Assembly: GCA_003142615.1 (NCBI GenBank)
Contig: PLMW01000069.1
Location: forward strand, 31,302 to 95,301
DNA from: Opitutia bacterium
GTDB taxonomy: Bacteria > Verrucomicrobiota > Verrucomicrobiia > Opitutales > Opitutaceae
Reading direction: 5' to 3'
Length of the DNA: 64,000 bases
A program made the translations under genes and the position numbers. The notes below the pieces were generated by a model. It did no database searches. It was not told where the DNA came from and saw nothing but the letters and a program-made list of their open reading frames with translations. How positions within the stretch are numbered: the stretch's first letter is position 1; each line of letters opens with the position of its first letter. Shown here in pieces: positions 25,431 to 33,774 of the stretch.

Positions 25431-25877
25431 ATGCCCAACGTTCCCGGTCTCCGCAGTCTCTACTTCAAGGTCGGCCGGCTTGTCTATTTCGGCCGCATGC
25501 TCGACAAGATCCGCCTGCACGCCGTCGGAAAACTCCCAGCCGAATACCAGCCCAACCTCGCCCGCGGCTTCGACGGCCGCTGCTGCAATTTCCTGCACGT
25601 CAAATACCCCGACCTCGCGGCCCGGGTGCTCCAAGGCGGGACCGACGACGACATCCTCGCCTGGTGCCACGAGCAGGGCGGTCAGCGCACCACCGAGCAA
25701 TGCGAAATCTGGAACAACTTCATGATGAAACGCGGCTGGCGTGACGGCGGCGCCGAGACCCTGCAGGCCCGCATCAAGGAATCGAAACTCGAGGGAAAAC
25801 CCATCGAGACCTTCTTTGATCTGATTGAATATGACGAGGGGCGCGACCCCGTGGCGACAAAAGCGTGGCTCGGTTGA
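25431..25877 (+). CDS. DUF5069 domain protein (tandem copy 2)
   Basis: A 148-residue paralogue of the gene at 24782, sharing VGRLVYFGRMLDKIRLHA, the LQGGTDDDILAW turn, WNNFMMKRGWRD and FFDLIEYDEGRDPVATKAWLG. Most differences cluster at residues 43-57 and in the C-terminal third, so it is an old or fast-evolving duplicate. No function is known for the domain. The downstream gluconokinase gene starts 28 bases later on the same strand. Confidence 0.82.
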   Translation: MPNVPGLRSLYFKVGRLVYFGRMLDKIRLHAVGKLPAEYQPNLARGFDGRCCNFLHVKYPDLAARVLQGGTDDDILAWCHEQGGQRTTEQCEIWNNFMMKRGWRDGGAETLQARIKESKLEGKPIETFFDLIEYDEGRDPVATKAWLG

Positions 25878-25905
25878 ATCATCCGCGTGCCCGCCGGCGC
25901 TGCGC

Positions 25906-26472
25906 ATGAATATCATCCTCATCGGCGTCGCCGGTTCCGGCAAGACCACCATCGGCGAGAAACTCGCCGCCCGGCTTGGCGGCAACTGGCGGTTTGACGA
26001 CGCCGATCACTTTCATCCGCCGGCCAACATCGCCAAGATGAGCCGCGGCGTGCCGCTGGATGACGCCGCCCGCGCGCCGTGGCTCGAGGCCCTCCGCGCG
26101 CACCTCGGCGCCAGCGCCGTCCGCGGCGAACACGTCATCCTCGCCTGCTCCGCGCTGAAAGAAAGCTATCGCCGCCAACTGGCCGACACTCCCGGTCCCA
26201 CGCGCTTTGTTTACCTCAAGAGCAGCTTCGCCATTCTGCGCAGACGCCTGCGGACCCGCCGGGGCCATTACATGAAGGCAACCCTGCTCCGCAGCCAGTT
26301 CGAGGCACTCGAGGAGCCCGCGCCCGAGACCGCGCTCGTCATTGACGCCACCCTGGCGCCCGACGAGATCGTCAGACGCATTCTTCAAGACAACGGACTG
26401 CCGGCCCCGCGAGGAGATTCCTCGCCTCGGCCGGCCCAGCTTCCAAGCTGGACGAAAAGATCATCCCCATGA
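25906..26472 (+). CDS. Gluconokinase (GntK type)
   Basis: A 188-residue P-loop kinase that phosphorylates D-gluconate to 6-phosphogluconate. Walker A is GVAGSGKTT (7-15). The gluconokinase substrate segment FDDADHFHPPANIAKMSRGVPLDDAARAPWL is intact, as are HVILACSALKESYRRQL and the lid region FAILRRRLRTRRGHYM. The C-terminal 20 residues are unrelated to the family and may be a read-on tail. A lactonase-like SMP-30 protein is encoded at 28947, giving a possible gluconolactone to 6-phosphogluconate route. The stop overlaps the next ATG (ATGA). Confidence 0.9.
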   Translation: MNIILIGVAGSGKTTIGEKLAARLGGNWRFDDADHFHPPANIAKMSRGVPLDDAARAPWLEALRAHLGASAVRGEHVILACSALKESYRRQLADTPGPTRFVYLKSSFAILRRRLRTRRGHYMKATLLRSQFEALEEPAPETALVIDATLAPDEIVRRILQDNGLPAPRGDSSPRPAQLPSWTKRSSP

Positions 26473-28925
26473 CCCGCGCCGTTGCCATCCGCGTTCGTCT
26501 GCTTGCCAGCGTGCTGAGCCTGTTGCTGCTGGCCGCTCTTCTCGTGGCCGGCGGCTTCTGGTGGCTCGTGCGCCGCAGCCTGCCGCCGCTCGATGGCGAG
26601 GCGGCGCTGCCCGGCCTTTCCGCCACAGTCACGGTCGAGCGCGACGCCCTTGGCGTGCCGACGATTCGCGGCGCCACGCGCGCCGACGTCGCGCGCGCAC
26701 TGGGTTACCTGCACGCCCAGGACCGGTTCTTCCAGATGGACCTGCTGCGCCGCCGCTCCGCGGGCGAGCTGTCCGAACTCTTCGGCAAGGCGGCCGTGCC
26801 GCTTGACCGCGAAATGCGGGTGCATGGCTTCCGGCCGCTAGCCCGCCGGGCGCTGGCGCTGCTGCCGCCCGGGCAGCGCGTGCTGGTCGACGCCTACACG
26901 GCCGGCGTCAACGCCGGTCTCGCCGCGCTGCGGGCCCGGCCCTTCGAGTATTACGTACTGCGCGTCCGGCCGCAGCCCTGGCTGGCCGAAGACACCCTCC
27001 TCATCGGCTACACCATGGTCCTCGACCTGCAGGACGTGCAGGACAAGTACGAACTCATGCTCGCCGCCATCCAGAACCGCTACGGCCGCGCCATGCTCGA
27101 TTTCCTCGCGCCACGTGGCACCGGGTTCGATGCGGCGCTCGATGGCGGCACGTTCCCGTCGCTGCCGCTGCCCGGGCCGGAAATCATCGACCTGCGCAGA
27201 CGGCAACCCGGGGCGTTGGCGGCCGCGCTGCCCGGGTTGCGTCCGGCCCGCCAACCGTCCGCATCCGACGAATCCGCGTCCGGCTCCAATGCCTTCGCCC
27301 TCGCGGGCCGCCGCACCGCCAACGGCTCCGCCTTGCTGGCGAACGACATGCACCTGCACCTCGGTGTGCCCAACATCTGGTACCGCGCCTCGCTCGTCTG
27401 GAGCGAAGAGACTCCGAACCCGGAACCCGGAACCCAGAACCAAAAACCCGGTGATGCGCACCGCGTGACGGGAGTCACGATCCCCGGCGCGCCCCTCGTC
27501 ATCGCCGGCAGCAACGGCCGCATCGCGTGGGGCTTCACGAACAGCTGCGCCGACACGACCGACATAGTGATCGTCGAACCGAGCCGCATTGATCCGCATT
27601 TCTATAAGAACGGCAATGACACCCTCGAAATGGAGGAACGCCACGAAACGATCCGCGTCAAGGGCGGCGACCCGGTCGAAGTGACCGCCCATTGGACCAT
27701 TTGGGGACCCGTGATTGGCGAGGGCGAACGCAACCGCTCGCTGGCGCTGCGCTGGGTGTTCCATGATCCCGCCGCGCTCAATCTCAACCTCATGGCGCTC
27801 GAGACCGCCCCCAATGTGTCCACGGCGCTCACCCTGGCCCCCGGCTTCGGTCTGCCCACCCAGAACCTGCTTGTGGCCGACCGGGCCGGCGCCATCGGCT
27901 GGACCATCGCCGGCCGTCTGCCGCGCCGCGTGGGTTACGACGGCCGCCTGCCCTCCCTCTGGGCCTACGGCGACCGCCGGTGGGACGGCTATCTTCCGCC
28001 GGAGGAGTATCCGCGCATCATTTCTCCGGTGTCAGGCCAGCTGTGGTCCGCCAACAACCGTCCCGTCAGCGGCGCCGACTACGCCCGACTCGGCGATGGC
28101 GGCTACGCGGCCGCCGCCCGCGCGCGCCAGATCCGTGACGACCTCACGGCGATCACCACGCCCGCCACGCCGCGCGCGCTGCTCGCCGTGCAGCTCGACG
28201 ACCGCGCCCGGTTTCTTGAACGCTGGCAGCAACTGCTCCTCGCCATGCTCACCCCCGAGGCCGTGGCGGCGAAAAAAGACCGGGCCGGGCTGCGCCACCT
28301 CGTCGAACAATGGAGCGGTCACGCCTCCATCGACTCCGTCGCCCACCACCTCGTGCGCCGCTGGCGCGACTTCGTGGCCGACCGCGCCCTCGGACCGATC
28401 TGCGAACCATGCACGGAGGTCTACGAGGCGTTCGATTTCCGCAAACTCAACTACGAGGAGCCGCTCTGGCGGCTCGTGCAGGAACGGCCGCCCCATCTGC
28501 TCACCGCCGATTACCTGACTTGGGACGACCTGCTCCTTGCCGCAGCTGACGACGTGCTGCGCTGGGCGGACCGGCAGAACCGACCGCTCGCGCGACTCAC
28601 CTGGGGCGCACGCAACACCGCGCGCATCCAGCATCCCTTCAGCCGTTTTCTCCCCCCGCCCCTCGCGCGCCTGCTGGACATGCCCGCCGAACCGCTGCCC
28701 GGTGACAACGACATGCCCCGCGTGCAAAGCCCGACGTTCGGCGCCTCGGAGCGTTTCGTCGTGTCACCCGGTCATGAGGAGGAGGGCATCTGCCACCTGC
28801 CGGGCGGCCAGAGCGGCAACCCGCTCTCGCCCTTCTACCGCGCCGGGCACGAGGCGTGGGCGCGGGGCGAAGCCACGCCCTTCCTGCCCGGACCGACGGC
28901 GCATACGCTCCGGCTGCAACCGTAA
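26469..28925 (+). CDS. Penicillin acylase family N-terminal-nucleophile hydrolase
   Basis: An 818-residue protein made as a precursor. An N-terminal membrane/signal segment (RLLASVLSLLLLAALLVAGGFWW) is followed by the alpha chain (VERDALGVPTIRGATRADVARALGYLHAQDRFFQMDLLRR), the processing site Gly272-Ser273 in SGSNAFALAG, and the beta chain (LANDMHLHLGVPNIWYRASL, IPGAPLVIAGSNGRIAWGFTN). The C-terminus has PGGQSGNPLSPFYR, as in acylases. Residues about 315-329 (TPNPEPGTQNQKPG) are encoded by a heptad repeat and are probably an insertion. The substrate may be an N-acyl amide or acyl-homoserine lactone. Confidence 0.9.
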   Translation: MTRAVAIRVRLLASVLSLLLLAALLVAGGFWWLVRRSLPPLDGEAALPGLSATVTVERDALGVPTIRGATRADVARALGYLHAQDRFFQMDLLRRRSAGELSELFGKAAVPLDREMRVHGFRPLARRALALLPPGQRVLVDAYTAGVNAGLAALRARPFEYYVLRVRPQPWLAEDTLLIGYTMVLDLQDVQDKYELMLAAIQNRYGRAMLDFLAPRGTGFDAALDGGTFPSLPLPGPEIIDLRRRQPGALAAALPGLRPARQPSASDESASGSNAFALAGRRTANGSALLANDMHLHLGVPNIWYRASLVWSEETPNPEPGTQNQKPGDAHRVTGVTIPGAPLVIAGSNGRIAWGFTNSCADTTDIVIVEPSRIDPHFYKNGNDTLEMEERHETIRVKGGDPVEVTAHWTIWGPVIGEGERNRSLALRWVFHDPAALNLNLMALETAPNVSTALTLAPGFGLPTQNLLVADRAGAIGWTIAGRLPRRVGYDGRLPSLWAYGDRRWDGYLPPEEYPRIISPVSGQLWSANNRPVSGADYARLGDGGYAAAARARQIRDDLTAITTPATPRALLAVQLDDRARFLERWQQLLLAMLTPEAVAAKKDRAGLRHLVEQWSGHASIDSVAHHLVRRWRDFVADRALGPICEPCTEVYEAFDFRKLNYEEPLWRLVQERPPHLLTADYLTWDDLLLAAADDVLRWADRQNRPLARLTWGARNTARIQHPFSRFLPPPLARLLDMPAEPLPGDNDMPRVQSPTFGASERFVVSPGHEEEGICHLPGGQSGNPLSPFYRAGHEAWARGEATPFLPGPTAHTLRLQP
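27412..27453 (+). repeat. In-frame heptad repeat inside penicillin acylase gene
   Basis: Six consecutive 7-mers close to CCCGGAA (ctccgaa, cccggaa, cccggaa, cccagaa, ccaaaaa, cccggtg). They encode 14 residues of the PNPEPGTQNQKPG type. The length, 42 bases, keeps the reading frame. Confidence 0.7.
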
Positions 28926-28946
28926 ACGCGCCGCGCACCGGCCGGG

Positions 28947-29837
28947 TCAGCCCTGATACGCGGGGGCGCGCACGCCGCGCACGCCGGGCTTCACCTGGAA
29001 AAGGCCTCCCGCCAGCGGTTGCGCGGCGAGTTGTTCGTCGGTGAGGCCGGTGCGGGCGGAAGTGAGGTAGAGGGTGTCGAGGTCCGGTCCGCCAAAGGCG
29101 CATGAGGTCACCCGCGCCACCGGCAGGCGGATGGTCTGCAGCCGTTCGCCCGTGAGCGGATTCCAGCGGGTCACGCTCCAGCCATTGTACATGGCGATCC
29201 AGAGCATGCCCTCGGCATCGAGGGTCGAACCGTCGGGGCGGCCGATGTCCGGCGGAATGGTGATGACCGTGCGGCGGTTGCCGATGGCGCCGGTGGCGTC
29301 GTCATAATCAAACGCATCGACGCGCAGCAGGGGCGTGTCGATGTAGTACATCGTGCGGCGGTCGAGGCTCCACGCGATGCCGTTGGAGGTGCCGACGTCG
29401 CGGAGCATCACGTGCATCGTGCCGTCGGCGTCGAGGCGGTGGAGCCGGCCCAGCGGTTTCGGCCCTTTCACCAGCGCCATCGTGCCGGCCCAAAAACGCC
29501 CGGCCGGATCGCATTTGCCGTCGTTGAAACGCACGAGGGCCGGGTCGTGCTCCGGCGGGCGCGGCAACAGCGTGACGCGGCCGGTGTCGGGATCAAAGCG
29601 CGCGAAGCCCTCGTGCAGCGCGAGCATCAGGCCGCCGCCGGCCCGCGGCACGACCGTGCCCACCGTCTGGCCGACATTGCCGGGGTGGTTCTCTCCGGTG
29701 GCGGGATCGTAGGTGAAAACCCGCCACCCGTTGATGTCGATCCAATGGAGCCGCTGTCGCGCGTCATTCCAGATCGCGCCTTCGCCGAGCTGGGCCCTAG
29801 CGTCGAGCACCAATTGGGGATCGCCGGCCGTGGCCAT
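28947..29837 (-). CDS. SMP-30/gluconolactonase-like protein
   Basis: A 296-residue six-bladed beta-propeller lactonase. Metal-site candidates are Glu19 (QLGEGAIWN), the Asn in VRFNDGKCDPAGRFWAGTM, the Asn in GTSNGIAW, and the Asp in GRPDGSTLDAEGMLWIAMYNG. All four ligand positions of SMP-30 lactonases are present, so activity is likely. The start is taken at ATG 29837; the reading frame upstream overlaps the preceding gene and looks unrelated. It lies 20 bases after the three-module gene on the same strand. Confidence 0.88.
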   Translation of the reverse strand: MATAGDPQLVLDARAQLGEGAIWNDARQRLHWIDINGWRVFTYDPATGENHPGNVGQTVGTVVPRAGGGLMLALHEGFARFDPDTGRVTLLPRPPEHDPALVRFNDGKCDPAGRFWAGTMALVKGPKPLGRLHRLDADGTMHVMLRDVGTSNGIAWSLDRRTMYYIDTPLLRVDAFDYDDATGAIGNRRTVITIPPDIGRPDGSTLDAEGMLWIAMYNGWSVTRWNPLTGERLQTIRLPVARVTSCAFGGPDLDTLYLTSARTGLTDEQLAAQPLAGGLFQVKPGVRGVRAPAYQG

Positions 29838-29857
29838 GGAGCAGGCGTTCGGCGGGC

Positions 29858-31450
29858 TTATTCCGTCTCCGTCTTCTTCCGGTGCGGGCGGTGCGGTTTC
29901 CTCCCGGTCGGTGTCTCTTCCCCGGCAGGAGACCCACTGGAGACTTCCCCGCCGTCTTTCTCTTCGGTGAACTTTGTGGCCCTGGCGTTCAGCCATAATT
30001 CACCCCGGGCGTTCCGGTTGAGCCAGAAGATTTCTCCGGCATGTGCGGCAAACACCGGCTTCTCGCGGGGTTTTTCGGGCACCTTCAAGCCGGCGCCGAC
30101 AAGCGCCGCCAGCAGTTCCCCGGTGCTCTTGCCCAGTTGGTCCGCGATCCGTCCAACCTCAGCCGCCACCCCACCGCGCTTGGTCTCCTTGAGCAAGAGG
30201 CGCACGGCGGCGAGCGGCGAGGCGCCGGCAGGTGATTCCGGGGTTTGAGTTTTCGGTTTTGCGTCTGCAGCCAGCGCGAGTTCGGCCTGCGGGCTTTCCG
30301 GTCTCCGGTCCCGCTCGCGGGTGTTGATCCAGATCTGGCCGCTTTTGTCCTGGTTAAGCCAGTAGACGAAGGCGCCGATCTCGACGAAGACCGGTTTGTC
30401 GTTCGCCTGCGGCGGCGGCACGAGGCCGAGCGCACCGAAGGCCGCCACCAGCGTCGGCGGCTCCGTTTTCAACGCCCGCGCGAGATAGCTGACGCTGCCT
30501 GAAAGCCCGGCTCCGCGGCGGTTGCGGCGCATCATCGGCCGCAGCCGGTCGAGCAGCGCCGGACCCTCGGACAGCGGCTCCACCGCTGCCATTGCGGATT
30601 GTGGATGCCGGATACCCGATGGCCTGGGGGATTGTTCTTCGCGTTCCTTCTGCCTGCGTGTTTTCTCCGGTATCCGGTCTTCCGTTTGCGCCGAGGCTTC
30701 GGTGGGCAGGCCGGTTTCCGAAATCTCTTCCGCCGCCACCTTTCTTCCCGCCACCGGCTTGAAGACCGGCCGCAGCTTCTCCCGCGTGTTGATCCAGAGC
30801 TGGCCGCGGTTGTTGACGTTCAGCCAGTAGAGATCGCCATCATGTTCGAGGTACGCCGGCTCATCCTTCGCGCCCGTCGGAATTGTGAAGCCGCATTCTT
30901 TCAGCGCCTCGATCAAATCCGCCTGGGTCTGTTCGAATTTTTTCGCAAGATACTCGATACCCACCGCCATGCCGGCCCCCTTCTGGTTGCGACGCATGTG
31001 CGGGCGGATCGCCTCAAAAAAGGTCGGCAGGTCCTCGTCGTCCCCGAACGCTTCGAAATCGGCCGCGTCCTTTCCCTCCTCGGCGGCGGCGACGCCGTGC
31101 AGTGGCCGCAGGGACTCTTCGCGGGCGAGCAGCGATTCGCGGCGCTCCCCGGCTTCGGCACGCAACTCCTCCACACTCGGCGCGTCGTCGGGTTTCTCCG
31201 CCGGCGGCGTCGGAATGGCGCCGGATTTCGAAGCCGGGAACCCCGCCGGGGGAGCCGTTTCCATGACCCAGTCGCGCATGACCGGCCGGCGGGCGAGGCC
31301 ATGGAAGGCGAGCGGATTGTCGAGGCGGGTTTGAAAATGGATGACCTCCCACTCTTCCTTGCCCAGTTGATTCAAATGCTGTTCGAGCAGCTGCAGCGAG
31401 GCGAAGCCCAGCGAACCGCTGGTGATGACCTTGTATTCCCAATTTGGCAT
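29858..31450 (-). CDS. Three-module protein with DUF4177-like N-terminus, function unknown
   Basis: A 530-residue protein. Residues 3-40 (WEYKVITSGSLG ... EEWEVIHF) resemble DUF4177. Three copies of an 80-residue module follow at about 141-223, 296-379 and 411-490. Each has a helical half (RRNxxGAG, a YLA segment, LxxALxxxGL) and a beta half ending in YWLNxxxxGQLWINTRE. The helical part resembles a small winged-helix fold; this is inference. Linkers between modules hold three heptad-repeat insertions: 254-263, 277-288 (SGIRHPQSAM) and 396-406 (KPKTQTPES). The tail is Arg/Lys/Pro-rich. It probably shares an operon with the helicase upstream. Confidence 0.7.
   Translation of the reverse strand: MPNWEYKVITSGSLGFASLQLLEQHLNQLGKEEWEVIHFQTRLDNPLAFHGLARRPVMRDWVMETAPPAGFPASKSGAIPTPPAEKPDDAPSVEELRAEAGERRESLLAREESLRPLHGVAAAEEGKDAADFEAFGDDEDLPTFFEAIRPHMRRNQKGAGMAVGIEYLAKKFEQTQADLIEALKECGFTIPTGAKDEPAYLEHDGDLYWLNVNNRGQLWINTREKLRPVFKPVAGRKVAAEEISETGLPTEASAQTEDRIPEKTRRQKEREEQSPRPSGIRHPQSAMAAVEPLSEGPALLDRLRPMMRRNRRGAGLSGSVSYLARALKTEPPTLVAAFGALGLVPPPQANDKPVFVEIGAFVYWLNQDKSGQIWINTRERDRRPESPQAELALAADAKPKTQTPESPAGASPLAAVRLLLKETKRGGVAAEVGRIADQLGKSTGELLAALVGAGLKVPEKPREKPVFAAHAGEIFWLNRNARGELWLNARATKFTEEKDGGEVSSGSPAGEETPTGRKPHRPHRKKTETE
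30234..30261. repeat. Heptad repeat in linker 2 of the three-module gene
   Basis: Four 7-mers (GATTCCG, GGGTTTG, AGTTTTC, GGTTTTG) in the coding strand's antisense orientation; they encode KPKTQTPES between modules 2 and 3. Confidence 0.55.
30587..30621. repeat. Heptad repeat in linker 1 of the three-module gene
   Basis: Five 7-mers (TGCCATT, GCGGATT, GTGGATG, CCGGATA, CCCGATG). The GCGGATT unit recurs in the non-coding copy at 41989-42002. It encodes SGIRHPQSAM. Confidence 0.65.
30663..30690. repeat. Heptad repeat upstream in linker 1 of the three-module gene
   Basis: Four 7-mers (TTCTCCG, GTATCCG, GTCTTCC, GTTTGCG), encoding TEDRIPEK, about 40 bases from the next heptad tract. Confidence 0.5.
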
Positions 31451-31562
31451 GGTGGGTGGAGGAGGAAAAGAGCCCCACCCATTCCAGAACGCCGGAGCAA
31501 TGCCGAGCTAAAAGTGGGGACAGCGCACCCGGCGGCGTCGGCTCCGAACGTTGCCCGCATGC

Positions 31563-33662
31563 CTAGCGGCCGGCCGGCGCCGGGGCCCTGAAGAACCGGT
31601 GATTCACCGGCCGGCGCTGTTCCACGGTGAGCAGCGGCAGCTCCGGAGGTGCGCCAGCCTTGTTCGCGCCCAGCTGCGTCCGGCATAACGCGCGGAAATC
31701 GTCCCAGCGGACGGCGAGCCCGGCCGCCCCCGGGGCCGGGGTGTTCGCCATGTCCCGCGCAGGGGCGTTGACCACCAGCCGCAGCAGGCTGCGCCACTCG
31801 GTGAGCAGGCGGTCGATGTCCCCGCGACCGGCGAACTCACTCGCGGCGGCGAGTTCGCCGCGGCGGGCTTTCTGCTCAACCAGCGCACGGATCACCTCCG
31901 CCGCGCCAAAGCCGTACTGCGGCGGCAGGCCGTGGTCGAGCCAGCCTTCGACCGTGAACCGGTGGTAGGTCTGCTCGCACACGCGCGCCAGGCGGCCCAG
32001 CGTGCGCGGATTGGTGTCGGCAAAGCGATCGCCCGCAAAGAGATTGGCGCAGTCGAAAACGAGATCGTCCAGCGGATAGCGCACATCCTCGAGCGCGGCG
32101 GCGAGCGCGAGCCCTTCGGGTCCGAGGAAAAACGAAATGATCTCGCCCCGCGGGGTAAGGCGCAAGGTGCGGTCGAGCAGGCCGAGTTTCTGCCATTGCC
32201 AGAGGAGCGTGGGCTGCGGATTCAGGGCGAGGCACTCCGCCCGCAGCGCGCAGGCGTGGCAGGCGGGCAGCGGATTATTCCGCCGCCGCACGAGCCGGGC
32301 GCGGCCGGTGTCGGTGCGCTGGCCGCAAGGCAGCTCGGCTTGATCGCGGCGGACGGTCGTCTCAACACCGAGGATGAGCGGTTCCGCGGCAAAAAAACGG
32401 TCCGCGGCCGTGTGCGCGACCTCCGCGGCCCCGCGGCCGGCACGGAGCTGGCGCAGAATGAAGGCCCAAGGCAGGGGGGCGGCGCGTTTGAGCCGCAGCG
32501 GCTGGGCGCGCCGCAATCGCGGCGTGCTCCCGCTGCACAGCACAAAGCCCGTCTCATCCAGGCCGCGGCGGCCCGCGCGGCCGATCATCTGCAACAGCTC
32601 GTGCGGCTCGATGTCGTGCTCCAGCTGGTTGAACCGGTAGCTCGAGGCCGTGATAAGCACTGAGCGCAACGAAAAGTTGATGCCCGCGCTCAGGCCCAGC
32701 GTGGCGACAACGGCGCGCAGCTGGCCGGCCTTGGCAAGCGGCTCGATGACCCCCGCGCGTTGCGTATATGTCAGACCACTGTGATGGTAGGCCACCCGCC
32801 GCCTCACCAGCTTCGTGAGCCCCGGCCCCAGCAGGTTTTCCTGCTCCGGCGTGAGCGGCAGCGGATCGGCCAGCGGAAGTTCGCGGGCAAACTGCCGGGC
32901 GAGTCGCTCGGCATCCTGCCGATGGGGCGCAAACACGAGCACTGGACCAAGGCCTTCCCGCAGCGCGCCGGCCACGCGCCGGCTCCAGAAGCCCTCGATA
33001 CCGCGCGGCAAACCGTGGATCAGGTCGTCGATGTCCACCTCCTCCAACAGCACCGGACGCTCCCGATGTTGAATGATGTCGACCTCGCGTCCGAGCCGGC
33101 GCAACCACCCGGCGACTTCCTCGGGATTGGCGACGTTGCCGCTGAGCAGGAGCAGTTGCACCGCCGGCGGCAATGAGAGGATCACGCCTTCATAGTGGTT
33201 GCCCCGGTCCGGATCGGCCAGCCACTGGTATTCGTCCACGACCAGTAGTTGGAAGGGGGAACCTGTCCTTGGGAAATTCCCGGCGGGTGGTGGTGTCTCG
33301 AGGACACTCCGGGGTCGCATCCCTTCTTCTTGGAAGCAGCCCTGTACCGCCTCCAAGGTTGCCACGACCACCGGCGCGTCAGGCGCGAAGGTGATATCAC
33401 CGGTCATGATGCCCACCTGCCAGCCGCGGGTGCGCCATTCGGCGAACTTGTCGTTCGCCAGGGCCCGGGTTGGCACGGTGAAAAGGGATCGACGACTGAA
33501 GTTCGTCTGCTCCAGCCACCGTTCGAAAACGTAGGTTTTCCCTGCTCCTGTCGGGGCATCGATGACCACGTCGCGCCCGGCTTTCAGCGTCTGAATAGCC
33601 TCGGCCTGCCAGCGATCCGGTAACATCAATTTCTGCAGTCCCTCAAGTGCTTCAATACGCAC
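31563..33662 (-). CDS. Ski2-like superfamily 2 helicase with Fe-S-type cysteine motif
   Basis: A 699-residue helicase. Motif I is DAPTGAGKT (35-43), motif II is DEYQ (143-146, a variant of DExH), motif III is LSGNVAN (173-179), and motif VI is QMIGRAGRRGLDETGF. Cys446, Cys468, Cys471 and Cys477 follow the spacing C-x21-C-x2-C-x5-C, like the iron-sulfur staple of AddB/Cas4-type nucleases. Residues 111-137 (GMRPRSVLETPPPAGNF segment) interrupt the sequence just before motif II and look inserted. It is probably a DNA/RNA repair or processing enzyme. The partner is likely the three-module protein, 112 bases downstream. Confidence 0.82.
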   Translation of the reverse strand: MRIEALEGLQKLMLPDRWQAEAIQTLKAGRDVVIDAPTGAGKTYVFERWLEQTNFSRRSLFTVPTRALANDKFAEWRTRGWQVGIMTGDITFAPDAPVVVATLEAVQGCFQEEGMRPRSVLETPPPAGNFPRTGSPFQLLVVDEYQWLADPDRGNHYEGVILSLPPAVQLLLLSGNVANPEEVAGWLRRLGREVDIIQHRERPVLLEEVDIDDLIHGLPRGIEGFWSRRVAGALREGLGPVLVFAPHRQDAERLARQFARELPLADPLPLTPEQENLLGPGLTKLVRRRVAYHHSGLTYTQRAGVIEPLAKAGQLRAVVATLGLSAGINFSLRSVLITASSYRFNQLEHDIEPHELLQMIGRAGRRGLDETGFVLCSGSTPRLRRAQPLRLKRAAPLPWAFILRQLRAGRGAAEVAHTAADRFFAAEPLILGVETTVRRDQAELPCGQRTDTGRARLVRRRNNPLPACHACALRAECLALNPQPTLLWQWQKLGLLDRTLRLTPRGEIISFFLGPEGLALAAALEDVRYPLDDLVFDCANLFAGDRFADTNPRTLGRLARVCEQTYHRFTVEGWLDHGLPPQYGFGAAEVIRALVEQKARRGELAAASEFAGRGDIDRLLTEWRSLLRLVVNAPARDMANTPAPGAAGLAVRWDDFRALCRTQLGANKAGAPPELPLLTVEQRRPVNHRFFRAPAPAGR
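33293..33307. repeat. Palindrome inside the helicase insertion
   Basis: GTGTC-TCGAG-GACAC. A second palindrome, GGGAA-A-TTCCC, lies at 33271-33281. Both fall in the segment coding for helicase residues 111-137, and suggest an inserted palindromic element. Confidence 0.4.
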
Positions 33663-33728
33663 AACAAGGACCGTAAGATACGCACATTAACCGTCAATCG
33701 TTCCGGATGAAGCAGATTGGATTAATTC

Positions 33729-33757
33729 TTGACATATTTGTTTTAAACATTTGTTTA
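33729..33757 (+). promoter_or_regulatory. Putative promoter of the second TetR gene
   Basis: Consensus -35 TTGACA at 33729-33734. The -10 region overlaps the palindrome at 33742-33759; the best -10 at 17-bp spacing (TGTTTA) is weak, and TTTAAA at 19-bp spacing is an alternative. The position suits autorepression. Confidence 0.45.
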
Positions 33758-33759
33758 AA
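33742..33759. promoter_or_regulatory. Perfect palindromic operator of the second TetR gene
   Basis: TTTAAACA-TT-TGTTTAAA, eight-base arms, perfect apart from the two central bases. It is far more AT-rich than the surrounding genome and sits 16 bases before the GTG start, over the promoter. Confidence 0.75.
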
Positions 33760-33774
33760 TCACCTGTTTATACC

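Larger units (their letters stand above)
24662..25877 (+). repeat. Tandem duplication of a 649-bp unit (leader plus DUF5069 gene)
   Basis: Two copies offset by exactly 649 bases from their leaders to their start codons. The first 125 bases of each, non-coding, differ at only about 12 positions, and one block of more than 50 bases around the hairpin is identical. The coding parts diverge more (see the two genes). Non-coding sequence better conserved than protein-coding sequence is unusual. Confidence 0.85.
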
